Positions 29,737 to 37,349 of a DNA stretch of 64,000 nt are shown here, one piece after another; position 1 is the first letter of the stretch, and each line of letters begins with the position of its first letter. The DNA is taken from NCBI RefSeq assembly GCF_907163105.1, contig NZ_OU015321.1, forward strand, positions 1,240,001 to 1,304,000, written 5' to 3'. Position numbers and translations under genes: made by a program. The notes below the pieces were generated by a model. That model saw only the letters and a list, made by a program, of their open reading frames with translations. It was not told the origin of the DNA and did no database searches. The DNA is from Cloacibacterium caeni. GTDB taxonomy: Bacteria > Bacteroidota > Bacteroidia > Flavobacteriales > Weeksellaceae.

Positions 29737-29848
29737 AAAGCACTACCACCAACAGGCGTAACTGTTGCACCTCTCCTTTTTTTTTAGAAAATAGTCATTA
29801 AAAAAATAAAACATGAAGTCAATGTCACATTCTATAACAAAAAAACAA

Positions 29849-29885
29849 AATCCTCAAATTGAAATCAATTTGAGGATTTTTTAAA
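29849..29885. terminator. Bidirectional intrinsic terminator
   Basis: A perfect 14-bp stem (29849-29862 with 29865-29878), A-run before and T-run after. It serves the lipoprotein gene at 29903 leftward and possibly the DUF262 gene rightward. Confidence 0.9.
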
Positions 29886-29902
29886 CAAAGTAATAAAGCT
29901 AT

Positions 29903-30271
29903 TTATTTGAAAACACTTACATTTCCTTGCTTGTCTGTGAGTCTTCCTGAATTTCCATCATCAGACAGTTCCCAAGCATAAAAACCGTCTGTAAAAATAG
30001 GTTCGCCTTTTGGATTGGTTCCTTTTGCCACCATTTTGTGTTCTTCTTCATCATTCTTTTTAAGGGTCATCGCTAAATCGATTCCTTCGGCAAAATACGT
30101 TACCACTATGGTTTCTCCTTTATCATTGGTCAGGGTTTTTGCCTCTTGTTTTAAAGAAACTTCTTTAGAATTTTTATCACTTATCATTGAAGTGTTCTGT
30201 GTAGCATCAGCTTCTTTGTTACAAGAGATCAAAAAAGCGAACATTGCTAAGATTATCCAATTATTTTTCAT
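29903..30271 (-). CDS. Small lipoprotein of unknown function
   Basis: A 122-residue lipoprotein (MKNNWIILAMFAFLISC, cysteine at 17). After a low-complexity linker comes a compact domain of about 75 residues (VVTYFAEGIDLAMTLKKNDE through FYAWELSDDGNSGRL) whose strand pattern recalls MliC-type lysozyme-inhibitor folds. That resemblance is only a guess. It is transcribed divergently from the nos operon, sharing a 206-bp promoter region with it. Confidence 0.65.
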   Translation of the reverse strand: MKNNWIILAMFAFLISCNKEADATQNTSMISDKNSKEVSLKQEAKTLTNDKGETIVVTYFAEGIDLAMTLKKNDEEEHKMVAKGTNPKGEPIFTDGFYAWELSDDGNSGRLTDKQGNVSVFK

Positions 30272-30400
30272 ATTGATTCAATACTGTTTTTTTTTAAAAG
30301 AAATGAGTCCACTATATGAGCCGTCATTATTTTAAAAAATAATCACAAAAATGCTCTTCTGTTTTACAGGTGCAAATTTGCTAATAAATGTCATGTTTAT

Positions 30401-30420
30401 TTTATGATTCAAGTCATAAA
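30401..30420. promoter_or_regulatory. CRP/FNR-like operator of the nos operon
   Basis: A 20-bp palindrome TTTATGATTCAAGTCATAAA with perfect 7-bp half-sites (TTTATGA/TCATAAA). Its centre (30410.5) lies 34 bp from the centre of the -7 box at 30441-30448, so about 41 bp before the likely transcription start, the class II activator position. A near-identical site with the same spacing precedes the fasciclin gene. Confidence 0.75.
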
Positions 30421-30440
30421 GCCCAAGTGTTAAACAACGT

Positions 30441-30448
30441 TAAATTTG
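30441..30448 (+). promoter_or_regulatory. -7 box of the nos operon promoter
   Basis: TAAATTTG matches TAnnTTTG exactly, 29 nt before the cytochrome ATG. There is no TTG box at -33, and the palindrome lies there instead, as expected for activator dependence. Confidence 0.65.
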
Positions 30449-30477
30449 TCATAAAATTAATATTAAAATAAAAATAT

Positions 30478-30981
30478 ATGAAAAATTTGAAATTTCTAAT
30501 TCTTCCTATGATGGCTTTCGCGATGGTTTCTTGTGGTAATGACAAGCCTGCAGACGCTTCTGCATCTACTTCATCTACAGAAACATCTGCTGCTGCTACG
30601 GAAACTAGTGCATCATCTGAATCAGGACAATACGATCCGAAAAGAGGTTTAGGTAAATATGACGAAAGCAACGTAGATGTGAGCAAATTTGACGCTGCTA
30701 TGGCTGCTGAAGGGAAAAAAGCAGCAGAGGTAAAATGTACTTCTTGTCATAAACCTACAGAAGAAAAATTAGTAGGTCCGGGATGGAAAGGAGTGACTAC
30801 AAGACAAACTCCACATTGGATTATGAACTTCATCAGCAATCCAGATCCTATGATTAGTGTAGACCCAGAATTACAAAAACAATTAGAGATTTGTTTAGTG
30901 AGAATGCCAAACCAAGGGCTTAATGAAACTGAAGCAAGACAAATTCTAGAGTACATGAGAGAAATCGACGGCGCAAAATAA
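30478..30981 (+). CDS. Cytochrome c lipoprotein of the nos cluster
   Basis: A 167-residue lipoprotein (MKNLKFLILPMMAFAMVSC). After an Ala/Ser/Thr-rich linker comes one class I c-type haem domain (about 80-165): haem motif CTSCH and axial-ligand segment LVRMPNQGLNETEARQIL. It is likely an outer- or inner-leaflet-anchored electron donor in the periplasm. It starts 26 bp before nosZ and heads the operon behind the CRP/FNR-like site, so it is the probable direct donor to NosZ. A cytochrome c at this position is usual in Bacteroidota clade II clusters. Confidence 0.88.
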   Translation: MKNLKFLILPMMAFAMVSCGNDKPADASASTSSTETSAAATETSASSESGQYDPKRGLGKYDESNVDVSKFDAAMAAEGKKAAEVKCTSCHKPTEEKLVGPGWKGVTTRQTPHWIMNFISNPDPMISVDPELQKQLEICLVRMPNQGLNETEARQILEYMREIDGAK

Positions 30982-31007
30982 TTTAGATAGACTATAAAAA
31001 TAAATAT

Positions 31008-33008
31008 ATGAAAATTATTCAGTTATTTGGTATTTCGGCCTTTGCTTCATTAGCATTTTTAGGCAGTTGTAAACCCAAAGGTACAGAAACCGCTGTAAGT
31101 GGTGACGCCGCAGAAAAAGTGTATGTAGCACCAGGAAAATATGATGAAATGTATAATTTCGTTAGTGGTGGGTTCAATGGACAAGTAAATGTTTATGGAT
31201 TGCCAAGTGGTAGATTATTAAAAGTATTACCTGTTTTCTCTGTAAATCCAGAAAATGGGTATGGTTACAGTGAAGAAACTAAACCGATGTTAGAAACTTC
31301 TCACGGATTTATTCCTTGGGACGATCAACACCACTTAGCATTATCTCAAACTAATGGAGAAACAGATGGAAGATGGTTATTCGCTAACGCTAATAACACA
31401 CCACGTGTTGCAAGATTAGATCTTAAAACATTTAAAACAGTAGAAATTATAGAATTGCCGAACTCTGCAGGTAACCACTCTTCACCATTTATTACCGAAA
31501 ATACAGAATATGTAGTGGCAGGTACTCGTTTTGCTGTTCCTACAGATGATCAAAACGGAGACGTTCCTATTAATTCTTTCAAAGAAAACTTCAAAGGAGT
31601 GATTTCTTTCATCGGAGTTAATAAAGAAACTGGCGATATGAATTTATCATTCCAAATTGAAGCTCCGGGTGTAAACTTTGACCTTTCTCACGCTGGTAAA
31701 GGAAAATCTCACGGTTGGTTCTTCTTCTCTTGCTATAATTCAGAACAAGCGAATTCTTTATTAGAAGTTAATGCTTCACAAAATGATAAAGACTTTATCA
31801 TGGCGGTAAACTGGAAAAAAGCTGAAGAATATCTAAAAGCTGGTAAAGGTAGAAAAGTAAAAACTCAGTATGCTCATAATACTTGGAATGAAGAAACTCA
31901 CACTGCTACCTCTAAAATGGAGCAAGAAGTGACTGTACTTTCTGCTAAAGAATTAAAAGATATTTGCTATTTCATGCCTACACCAAAATCTCCTCACGGT
32001 TGTGACGTAGACCCAACTGGTGAATATATTATTGGTTCTGGTAAATTAGCAGCAATGATTCCTGTTCACAGCTTTAGCAAAATGCTTAAAGCGATTGAAA
32101 ACAAAGAATTTTCTGGTGAATATGATGGAATCCCAATCTTAAAATATGAATCTACACTTCATGGTGAAGTTCAAAAACCAGGTTTAGGGCCATTACACAC
32201 AGAATTTGATGGAAAAGGTAACGCTTATACTTCTATGTTTGTATCTTCAGAAGTGGTGAAATGGGACATCAAAACATTAAAAGTTCTTGATAGACAACCA
32301 ACTTTCTACTCTGTAGGTCACTTAATGGTTGCAGGTGGTGATACCAGCAAACCTTTCGGGAAATATTTAGTAGCTTATAATAAAATTACTAAAGACAGAT
32401 TCTTACCAACAGGTCCAGAATTAACTCAATCTGCTCAGTTATTTGATATTAGCGGAGATAAAATGAAGCTGTTATTAGATTTTCCAACTTTTGGTGAACC
32501 TCACTACGCACAAGCTGCTCCTGCAGAATTATTCACGAAAAATCAGTTGAAATTCTATGATATTGCTAAAAACAAACATCCTTATGCAACTAAAGGTGAA
32601 GCAGAATCTAAAGTGGTAAGACAAGGCAATAAAGTACACGTTTATATGACTTCCATCCGCTCTCACTTTGCTCCAGATAATATTGAAGGTATCAAAGTAG
32701 GTGATGAAGTGTACTTCCACGTGACCAACTTAGAACAAGACTGGGATGTACCGCATGGTTTCGCTATCAAAGGCAATCAAAATGCAGAATTATTGATTAT
32801 GCCAGGTGAAACTTGTACTCTAAAATGGGTTCCTAAAAAACCAGGAATGTACCCAATGTATTGTACAGACTTCTGTTCTGCATTACACCAAGAAATGCAA
32901 GGTTATGTAAGAGTTTCTCCAGCAGGAAGCAATGTTCCTCTTACTTACAGCCTCAATAATAAAGCGGATAACGCTAAAAGCCCTGTGAAAACAGCAGTAA
33001 CAAAATAA
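31008..33008 (+). CDS. nosZ: Nitrous oxide reductase, clade II (Sec-dependent)
   Basis: A 666-residue protein that reduces N2O to N2 in the periplasm. The leader lacks a twin-arginine motif and ends in a lipobox (FLGSC near residue 21), so it is Sec-exported and probably lipid-anchored, as in clade II/atypical NosZ. His motifs for the CuZ cluster are visible in the propeller (DDQHHLALS, AGNHSSP, DLSHAGKGKSHGW, SPHGCDVDP, GPLHTEFDG, EPHYAQA). The C-terminal CuA cupredoxin has CTDFCSALHQEM near 617-629. All catalytic elements appear intact. It is followed by an intrinsic terminator at 33014-33045, so downstream genes depend on readthrough or a second promoter. Confidence 0.97.
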   Translation: MKIIQLFGISAFASLAFLGSCKPKGTETAVSGDAAEKVYVAPGKYDEMYNFVSGGFNGQVNVYGLPSGRLLKVLPVFSVNPENGYGYSEETKPMLETSHGFIPWDDQHHLALSQTNGETDGRWLFANANNTPRVARLDLKTFKTVEIIELPNSAGNHSSPFITENTEYVVAGTRFAVPTDDQNGDVPINSFKENFKGVISFIGVNKETGDMNLSFQIEAPGVNFDLSHAGKGKSHGWFFFSCYNSEQANSLLEVNASQNDKDFIMAVNWKKAEEYLKAGKGRKVKTQYAHNTWNEETHTATSKMEQEVTVLSAKELKDICYFMPTPKSPHGCDVDPTGEYIIGSGKLAAMIPVHSFSKMLKAIENKEFSGEYDGIPILKYESTLHGEVQKPGLGPLHTEFDGKGNAYTSMFVSSEVVKWDIKTLKVLDRQPTFYSVGHLMVAGGDTSKPFGKYLVAYNKITKDRFLPTGPELTQSAQLFDISGDKMKLLLDFPTFGEPHYAQAAPAELFTKNQLKFYDIAKNKHPYATKGEAESKVVRQGNKVHVYMTSIRSHFAPDNIEGIKVGDEVYFHVTNLEQDWDVPHGFAIKGNQNAELLIMPGETCTLKWVPKKPGMYPMYCTDFCSALHQEMQGYVRVSPAGSNVPLTYSLNNKADNAKSPVKTAVTK

Positions 33009-33013
33009 ATTCT

Positions 33014-33045
33014 AAAAGGGCAGTTTCTACTGCCCTTTTTTACTT
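33014..33045 (+). terminator. Intrinsic terminator directly after nosZ
   Basis: A perfect 11-bp stem (33014-33024 with 33029-33039), ttct loop, T6 tract. It splits the nos cluster after nosZ. A gtaac-aaaa-gttac palindrome (33048-33061) follows and could be part of a second promoter for the maturation genes. Confidence 0.85.
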
Positions 33046-33096
33046 CTGTAACAAAAGTTACACTCTATAAGAACTTCTTATTACAATCTAAAAACA

Positions 33097-33684
33097 ATGA
33101 AAAATAATTCATTATCCAAACTCTCTAAAATTTTGCTTATTACAAGCGGAATTGGATTAATCATCAGCATCTTCGTTCCTTTATGGGCCATTTATCTAGA
33201 AGCTCCACAATATCCAGAAGGATTGGGCATGTTTCTCCATGCCAACAAAATCACAGGAGACTACGAAATTATCAATGGACTGAACCATTATATTGGGATG
33301 AAAGAAATACATCAGGAAGATTTTTGGGAATTTAAAATTTTACCTTATGCGTTAGGATTCTTTGCCGCTTTGGCATTTCTCACCGTATTCCTCAATAATA
33401 AGAAATGGCTTTATTTCTTTGCCGCTTTATTTCTTATATTTGGAGTAGCTTTCATGGTAGATTTCTATCTTTGGGAGTACGATTACGGGCATAACCTTAA
33501 TCCCAATGCAGCGATTGTAGTTCCGGGCATGAGTTACCAACCACCACTTTTCGGTTTTAAACAGCTTCTGAATTTCGGTGCGTATTCTTATCCTGATATT
33601 GGTGGATGGATTATGTTTGGTGTAGGAATTATCCTTGTTGTTTTATCTTATTTAGAAATAAAATCTTCCAAAAAAGTAATATAA
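33097..33684 (+). CDS. NosB-like four-helix membrane protein
   Basis: A 195-residue integral membrane protein with four clear hydrophobic helices (about 12-34, 88-107, 111-134 and 168-190) and a periplasmic loop after the first helix containing LHANKITGDYEIINGLNHY. A four-helix protein encoded straight after nosZ is characteristic of clade II clusters (NosB). Its role in NosZ function is not settled. It begins 51 bp after the nosZ terminator and its stop is 1 bp before nosL, so it is translated with nosL. Confidence 0.75.
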   Translation: MKNNSLSKLSKILLITSGIGLIISIFVPLWAIYLEAPQYPEGLGMFLHANKITGDYEIINGLNHYIGMKEIHQEDFWEFKILPYALGFFAALAFLTVFLNNKKWLYFFAALFLIFGVAFMVDFYLWEYDYGHNLNPNAAIVVPGMSYQPPLFGFKQLLNFGAYSYPDIGGWIMFGVGIILVVLSYLEIKSSKKVI

Positions 33685-33685
33685 A

Positions 33686-34099
33686 ATGAAAAATTTATTT
33701 AACATTCTAGGAATCATCTCTTTAGGTATATTTTTTTCTTGTTCACCAAAAGGTCCAGAAAAAATAAACTTCGGGAAAGACCAGTGTGAACTTTGCAAAA
33801 TGGGAATAGAAGACCCTAAATTCGCCACAGAACTTATTACAGAAAAAGGCAGAATCTATAAATTCGATGATCTGAACTGTATGCAAAGTTATGCTACCGA
33901 AAATGCAGAGCAAGTAGGTCAAGCCAAATTGTTTGTGCCAGATTTTCTCACCAATGAATTGTTCCCACTAGAAAAAGCAACCCTAATCACAGGTGGTGCC
34001 ATAAAAAGCCCTATGAATGGTAATGTAGCTGCTTTTATCGACAAAACCAAAGCCCAAGAAGAAGCTCAAAAATTAGGAGCGAGCTTCCTAGAACAATAA
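33686..34099 (+). CDS. nosL: NosL copper chaperone lipoprotein
   Basis: A 137-residue lipoprotein (MKNLFNILGIISLGIFFSC). The NosL signature DQCELCKMGIEDPKFA carries the Cys/Met Cu(I) ligands, followed by the KFDDLNCMQSYA segment typical of the family. NosL delivers copper to apo-NosZ at the outer or inner membrane surface. The gene starts 1 bp after the NosB-like gene and precedes nosD. Confidence 0.92.
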   Translation: MKNLFNILGIISLGIFFSCSPKGPEKINFGKDQCELCKMGIEDPKFATELITEKGRIYKFDDLNCMQSYATENAEQVGQAKLFVPDFLTNELFPLEKATLITGGAIKSPMNGNVAAFIDKTKAQEEAQKLGASFLEQ

Positions 34100-34122
34100 A
34101 TTTCACTTTAACTTATAGCTTT

Positions 34123-34175
34123 TAGGCTTTGTGAGAAACATTATTTTTAATATTTTTAGCAAAGCCTATTTTTTT
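34123..34175 (+). terminator. Long-loop hairpin with T tract before nosD
   Basis: A 9-bp stem (taggctttg 34123-34131 with caaagccta 34160-34168), 28-nt AT-rich loop, seven T following. It ends 9 bp before the nosD start codon, so it may be a partial terminator or an attenuator. Confidence 0.5.
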
Positions 34176-34183
34176 GAAACATT

Positions 34184-35431
34184 TTGAAAAATTTATCCAA
34201 AATATTATCATTGTTATTTCTCCTGAATTTTGTTTATCATTCAGCAAAAACGCTTGTGGTAGGTAAAAATCAGGCTTATAAAACCATTAACTCCGCCATT
34301 GCTCAAGCTCAAAATGGCGATACGATTTTGGTGCAAAAAGGTCATTACAAAGAAGGAAACATCAACATCCAAAAATCTATTGCCTTGATTGGAATCGGCA
34401 GACCTGTTTTGGACGGTCAGATGAAGTACGAAATTGTTTCTCTAAGAGCCAATAAAATTCTTTTGCAAGGTTTTAAAATCATCAATTCTGGGGAAGATGA
34501 AGTGAAAAACATAGGAGCTGTTCGATTGTATGACAGTCAGTTTTCTACTATTAAAAATAATATTTTCGAGAACAATTACTTCGGGATTACCATTCAGAGA
34601 GGTTACCAATGTTTGATTCAAAACAATAAAATCACCACCAATAGAGGGAAATCACAAGAATTAATCGGTGATGGCGTTCACGTTTGGTCCAGTGCAGAAA
34701 TCTGGATCAAAAACAATTACATTTCTGGTCACAAAGACGGCATTTACTTAGAAAAAGCCAACAACACCTTTGTTTTTAGAAATATTTCCGAAAAAAATAA
34801 ACGTTATGGGTTGCACTTCATGTTCGCTCATAACAATGTCTACACCGGAAATATTTTTAAGAATAATGACGCTGGAGTTGCTGTAATGTACAGCCGAAAT
34901 GTAGGTATGTATAAAAATAAATTCCTCGATAACTGGGGAGATGGCGTTTATGGACTTTTGCTCAAAGACCTTACCTTCAGTAAAATCAAAAACAATATTT
35001 TCAATAACAACACCGCTGCCATTTTTATGGATGGTTCATCAAAAGTAGACCTTTACAACAATCAGTTTTCTAACAACGGTTGGGGAATAAAACTCAATGC
35101 CAACTGCATGGAAAACCGTCTCATGAAGAATAATTTCGAAAACAATACTTTCGATGTGAGCACGAGTGGAAGCCTTGTGATGAATACTTTTAAAAATAAT
35201 CACTGGGACAAATACGAAGGTTATGATCTAGACAAAGACCAAATTGGCGATGTTCCTTTTCATCCCTTGAGTTTATACTCCGTTCTTTCTGAGCAAAATC
35301 CTATGATTATGTTGTTGTACCGAGCCTTTTTTGTGGAGATATTAGACCGTTCCGAACGCTTAATTCCAAGTCTTACTCCTGAGAATTTTGTGGATGAGAA
35401 ACCGGAGATGAGGAAGAATGAGGTGATGTGA
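34184..35431 (+). CDS. nosD: NosD, periplasmic copper-site maturation protein
   Basis: A 415-residue CASH-domain right-handed beta-helix protein. The start is a TTG at 34184, chosen because it gives a full signal peptide (MKNLSKILSLLFLLNFVYHSAK); no ATG fits. Beta-helix rungs with periodic asparagines (IKNNIFENNYFGITI, RNVGMYKNKFLDNWGDGVYG) run from about 25 to 330. A membrane-prone segment occurs near 360 (NPMIMLLYRAFFVEIL). With NosF and NosY it forms the ABC complex that matures the CuZ site. The last codons run into a low-complexity repeat tract, so the C-terminus may be a late extension. Confidence 0.92.
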   Translation: MKNLSKILSLLFLLNFVYHSAKTLVVGKNQAYKTINSAIAQAQNGDTILVQKGHYKEGNINIQKSIALIGIGRPVLDGQMKYEIVSLRANKILLQGFKIINSGEDEVKNIGAVRLYDSQFSTIKNNIFENNYFGITIQRGYQCLIQNNKITTNRGKSQELIGDGVHVWSSAEIWIKNNYISGHKDGIYLEKANNTFVFRNISEKNKRYGLHFMFAHNNVYTGNIFKNNDAGVAVMYSRNVGMYKNKFLDNWGDGVYGLLLKDLTFSKIKNNIFNNNTAAIFMDGSSKVDLYNNQFSNNGWGIKLNANCMENRLMKNNFENNTFDVSTSGSLVMNTFKNNHWDKYEGYDLDKDQIGDVPFHPLSLYSVLSEQNPMIMLLYRAFFVEILDRSERLIPSLTPENFVDEKPEMRKNEVM

Positions 35432-35650
35432 TGATGTGGTGATGTGGTGATGAGTTTCTCGCAGATTTTTTGCATGCTGGAAGTTGGAAGTTGGATGATG
35501 GGATGATGTGGTGATGTGATGATGTGGTGATGAGTTTCTCGCAGATTTTCGCAGATTCTTTTCGCAGATTTTCGCAGATTTTTTGCATGCTGGAAGTTGG
35601 ATGATGGGATGATGTGGTGATGTGATGATGGATGAATGGTGAATTGATAC
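35424..35650. repeat. Low-complexity tandem/nested repeats between nosD and nosF
   Basis: Interleaved repeats of gatgtggtgatg-type sequence, cgcagatttt and gcatgctggaagttgg make up a duplicated block (35448-35507 and 35525-35625 share the same order of blocks). No gene. The pattern is strongly strand-asymmetric (GA/GT-rich on the plus strand). Confidence 0.85.
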
Positions 35651-35690
35651 ACCGTTTTTGTGATTTTAAAAATTATTTTTATAAAAAGTT

Positions 35691-36404
35691 ATGATTGAAA
35701 TAAAAAATTTAACCAAAAAATTCAATAAGTTCACTGCGCTTAATCAGGTGAATATTCGCTTTAATGATGGGCATTCTGTAGCACTCATTGGTCCCAATGG
35801 TTGCGGAAAAACTACCCTTATTAAATGTATTCTCGGATTAAATGTAGTAGAAGATGGAGATATTTTGGTCAATAATGAAAGCGTAAAAGAACATTATCTC
35901 TACCGAAAAAATATTGGTTACATGCCTCAAATTGGTCGATATCCTGAGAATATGACCATCGCGCAAACCATTCAGATGATTAAAGATACCCGAAAAGTCT
36001 CTGAAAACGAATTGGATACCGAACTTCTGGAAGCTTTCGAACTGAAGAGTATTTTTGACAAAAAAATGCGCACCCTTTCTGGCGGAACTACCCAAAAAGT
36101 AAGTGCCGTTTTGGCTTTTTTATTCAATCCTGGGATTATAATTTTGGATGAACCAACGGCAGGTTTGGACCCACTTGCTTCTGAAATTTTAAAAAATAAA
36201 ATCATCAAGGAAAAAAACAAAGGAAAACTCATCATTATCACCTCTCACCTGTTGAGCGAATTGGATGATATTGTGAGTGAAATTGTTTTCATGAATGAAG
36301 GAAAAGTCATTGTTCACCAATCTGTAGAAGAATTAATGACGGAAAGAAAAACCGAGAAAATCTCAGAAAGTATCATCAGTATTTTAAAGGAAATGAAGCC
36401 ATGA
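35691..36404 (+). CDS. nosF: NosF, ABC transporter ATP-binding protein
   Basis: A 237-residue ABC ATPase: Walker A GPNGCGKTT near 36, Q-loop in GYMPQIGRYP, signature LSGGTTQK near 129, Walker B IIILDEPTAGLDP near 147, and H-loop ITSHLLSE. It powers NosY in NosZ copper-site assembly. It overlaps nosY by 4 bp (ATGA), so the two are translationally coupled. Confidence 0.95.
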   Translation: MIEIKNLTKKFNKFTALNQVNIRFNDGHSVALIGPNGCGKTTLIKCILGLNVVEDGDILVNNESVKEHYLYRKNIGYMPQIGRYPENMTIAQTIQMIKDTRKVSENELDTELLEAFELKSIFDKKMRTLSGGTTQKVSAVLAFLFNPGIIILDEPTAGLDPLASEILKNKIIKEKNKGKLIIITSHLLSELDDIVSEIVFMNEGKVIVHQSVEELMTERKTEKISESIISILKEMKP

Positions 36405-37168
36405 ACAATATCGCAAAATTCATCTTTTTCGACATTTTAAAGAATAAAATCGTCTTGTTGTATACCCTACTCCTCTTTGTTATTTCATGGTCAGTATTGG
36501 GATTAGACAGCAATTACACCAAGGCTACGTTGAGTTTACTCAATATTGTTTTATTGGTGGTTCCACTTGTGAGCATTATTTTTTCTACGATTTACGTGTA
36601 TAACAGCAGTCAGTTTATAGAATTATTATTGAGTCAACCCATTGCAAGAGGTAAAATTTGGTTGAATATTTTTATCGGGCTTTCCTCAGCATTGATTTTG
36701 GCGTATTTGCTTGGTTGTGGCGTTCCTATTTTGCTTTATTCTTCTATAGAAACAGGGTTTTCGCTTATTATCATTGGAGTAATGCTTTCGGTTATTTTCA
36801 CGGCATTTGCTATGTTGTCTTCGATTGGAAGTAGAGACCGAGCCAAAGGAATAGGCATTTCGATTTTTGTTTGGTTGTTTTTTGCTATTATTTATGACGG
36901 CATTTTATTGGTTCTCATGTTTCAATTTTCGGATTATCCCATTGAAGGAATCATGGCGACATTGGCAGCGATAAATCCTATTGGTCTTGCTCGAATTTTC
37001 GTGCTCTTGCAACTCAATATTTCAGCGATGCTCGGCTATTCTGGAGCAGTTTTTAAAGATATTTTTGGTTCAGGTGGCGGAATGGGAATTTCTATGGTGA
37101 TTCTCTTTACTTGGATTGCAGTCCCTTTTCTGCTCTCTTATATCAAATTTAATAAGAAAGATTTATAA
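36401..37168 (+). CDS. nosY: NosY, ABC transporter permease
   Basis: A 255-residue inner-membrane protein with six hydrophobic segments (for example LYTLLLFVISWSVLG, LLNIVLLVVPLVSIIF, LSSALILAYLLGCG and the C-terminal VILFTWIAVPFLLSYI). The NSSQFIELLLSQPIARGKIW region is typical of the NosY/ABC-2 family. It starts inside nosF and ends the cluster before a terminator. Confidence 0.93.
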   Translation: MNNIAKFIFFDILKNKIVLLYTLLLFVISWSVLGLDSNYTKATLSLLNIVLLVVPLVSIIFSTIYVYNSSQFIELLLSQPIARGKIWLNIFIGLSSALILAYLLGCGVPILLYSSIETGFSLIIIGVMLSVIFTAFAMLSSIGSRDRAKGIGISIFVWLFFAIIYDGILLVLMFQFSDYPIEGIMATLAAINPIGLARIFVLLQLNISAMLGYSGAVFKDIFGSGGGMGISMVILFTWIAVPFLLSYIKFNKKDL

Positions 37169-37193
37169 TTTTCATCATTTGTGTTTTTTTTGT

Positions 37194-37223
37194 AAATCTT
37201 CCCTCTTTGGGAAGATTTTTTTT
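37194..37223 (+). terminator. Intrinsic terminator of the nos cluster
   Basis: A perfect 10-bp stem (aaatcttccc 37194-37203 with gggaagattt 37209-37218), 5-nt loop, long T tract. Confidence 0.9.
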
Positions 37224-37282
37224 TAAATATCAATTGAGCTCTTTTCAATTCTCTGATAAATCTCACGTTTTCAAGCCATTAT

Positions 37283-37302
37283 TTTATGATTACAATCATA
37301 AA
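37283..37302. promoter_or_regulatory. CRP/FNR-like operator of the fasciclin gene
   Basis: TTTATGATTACAATCATAAA, a 20-bp palindrome with perfect 9-bp arms. It differs from the nos operator at only three central positions. Its centre lies 34 bp from the centre of the -7-like box TAATTTTA (37323-37330), the same distance as at the nos promoter. Confidence 0.75.
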
Positions 37303-37349
37303 AGCATGACTGGGTTTGCTCGTAATTTTATTTAAAATTTTATAAAAAT

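Noticed and set aside
29737-29850. A third cassette start after the DUF262 gene
   Set aside because: No CGTTrGyrGwAATGy sequence follows; the chain of units seems to stop before the terminator at 29849.
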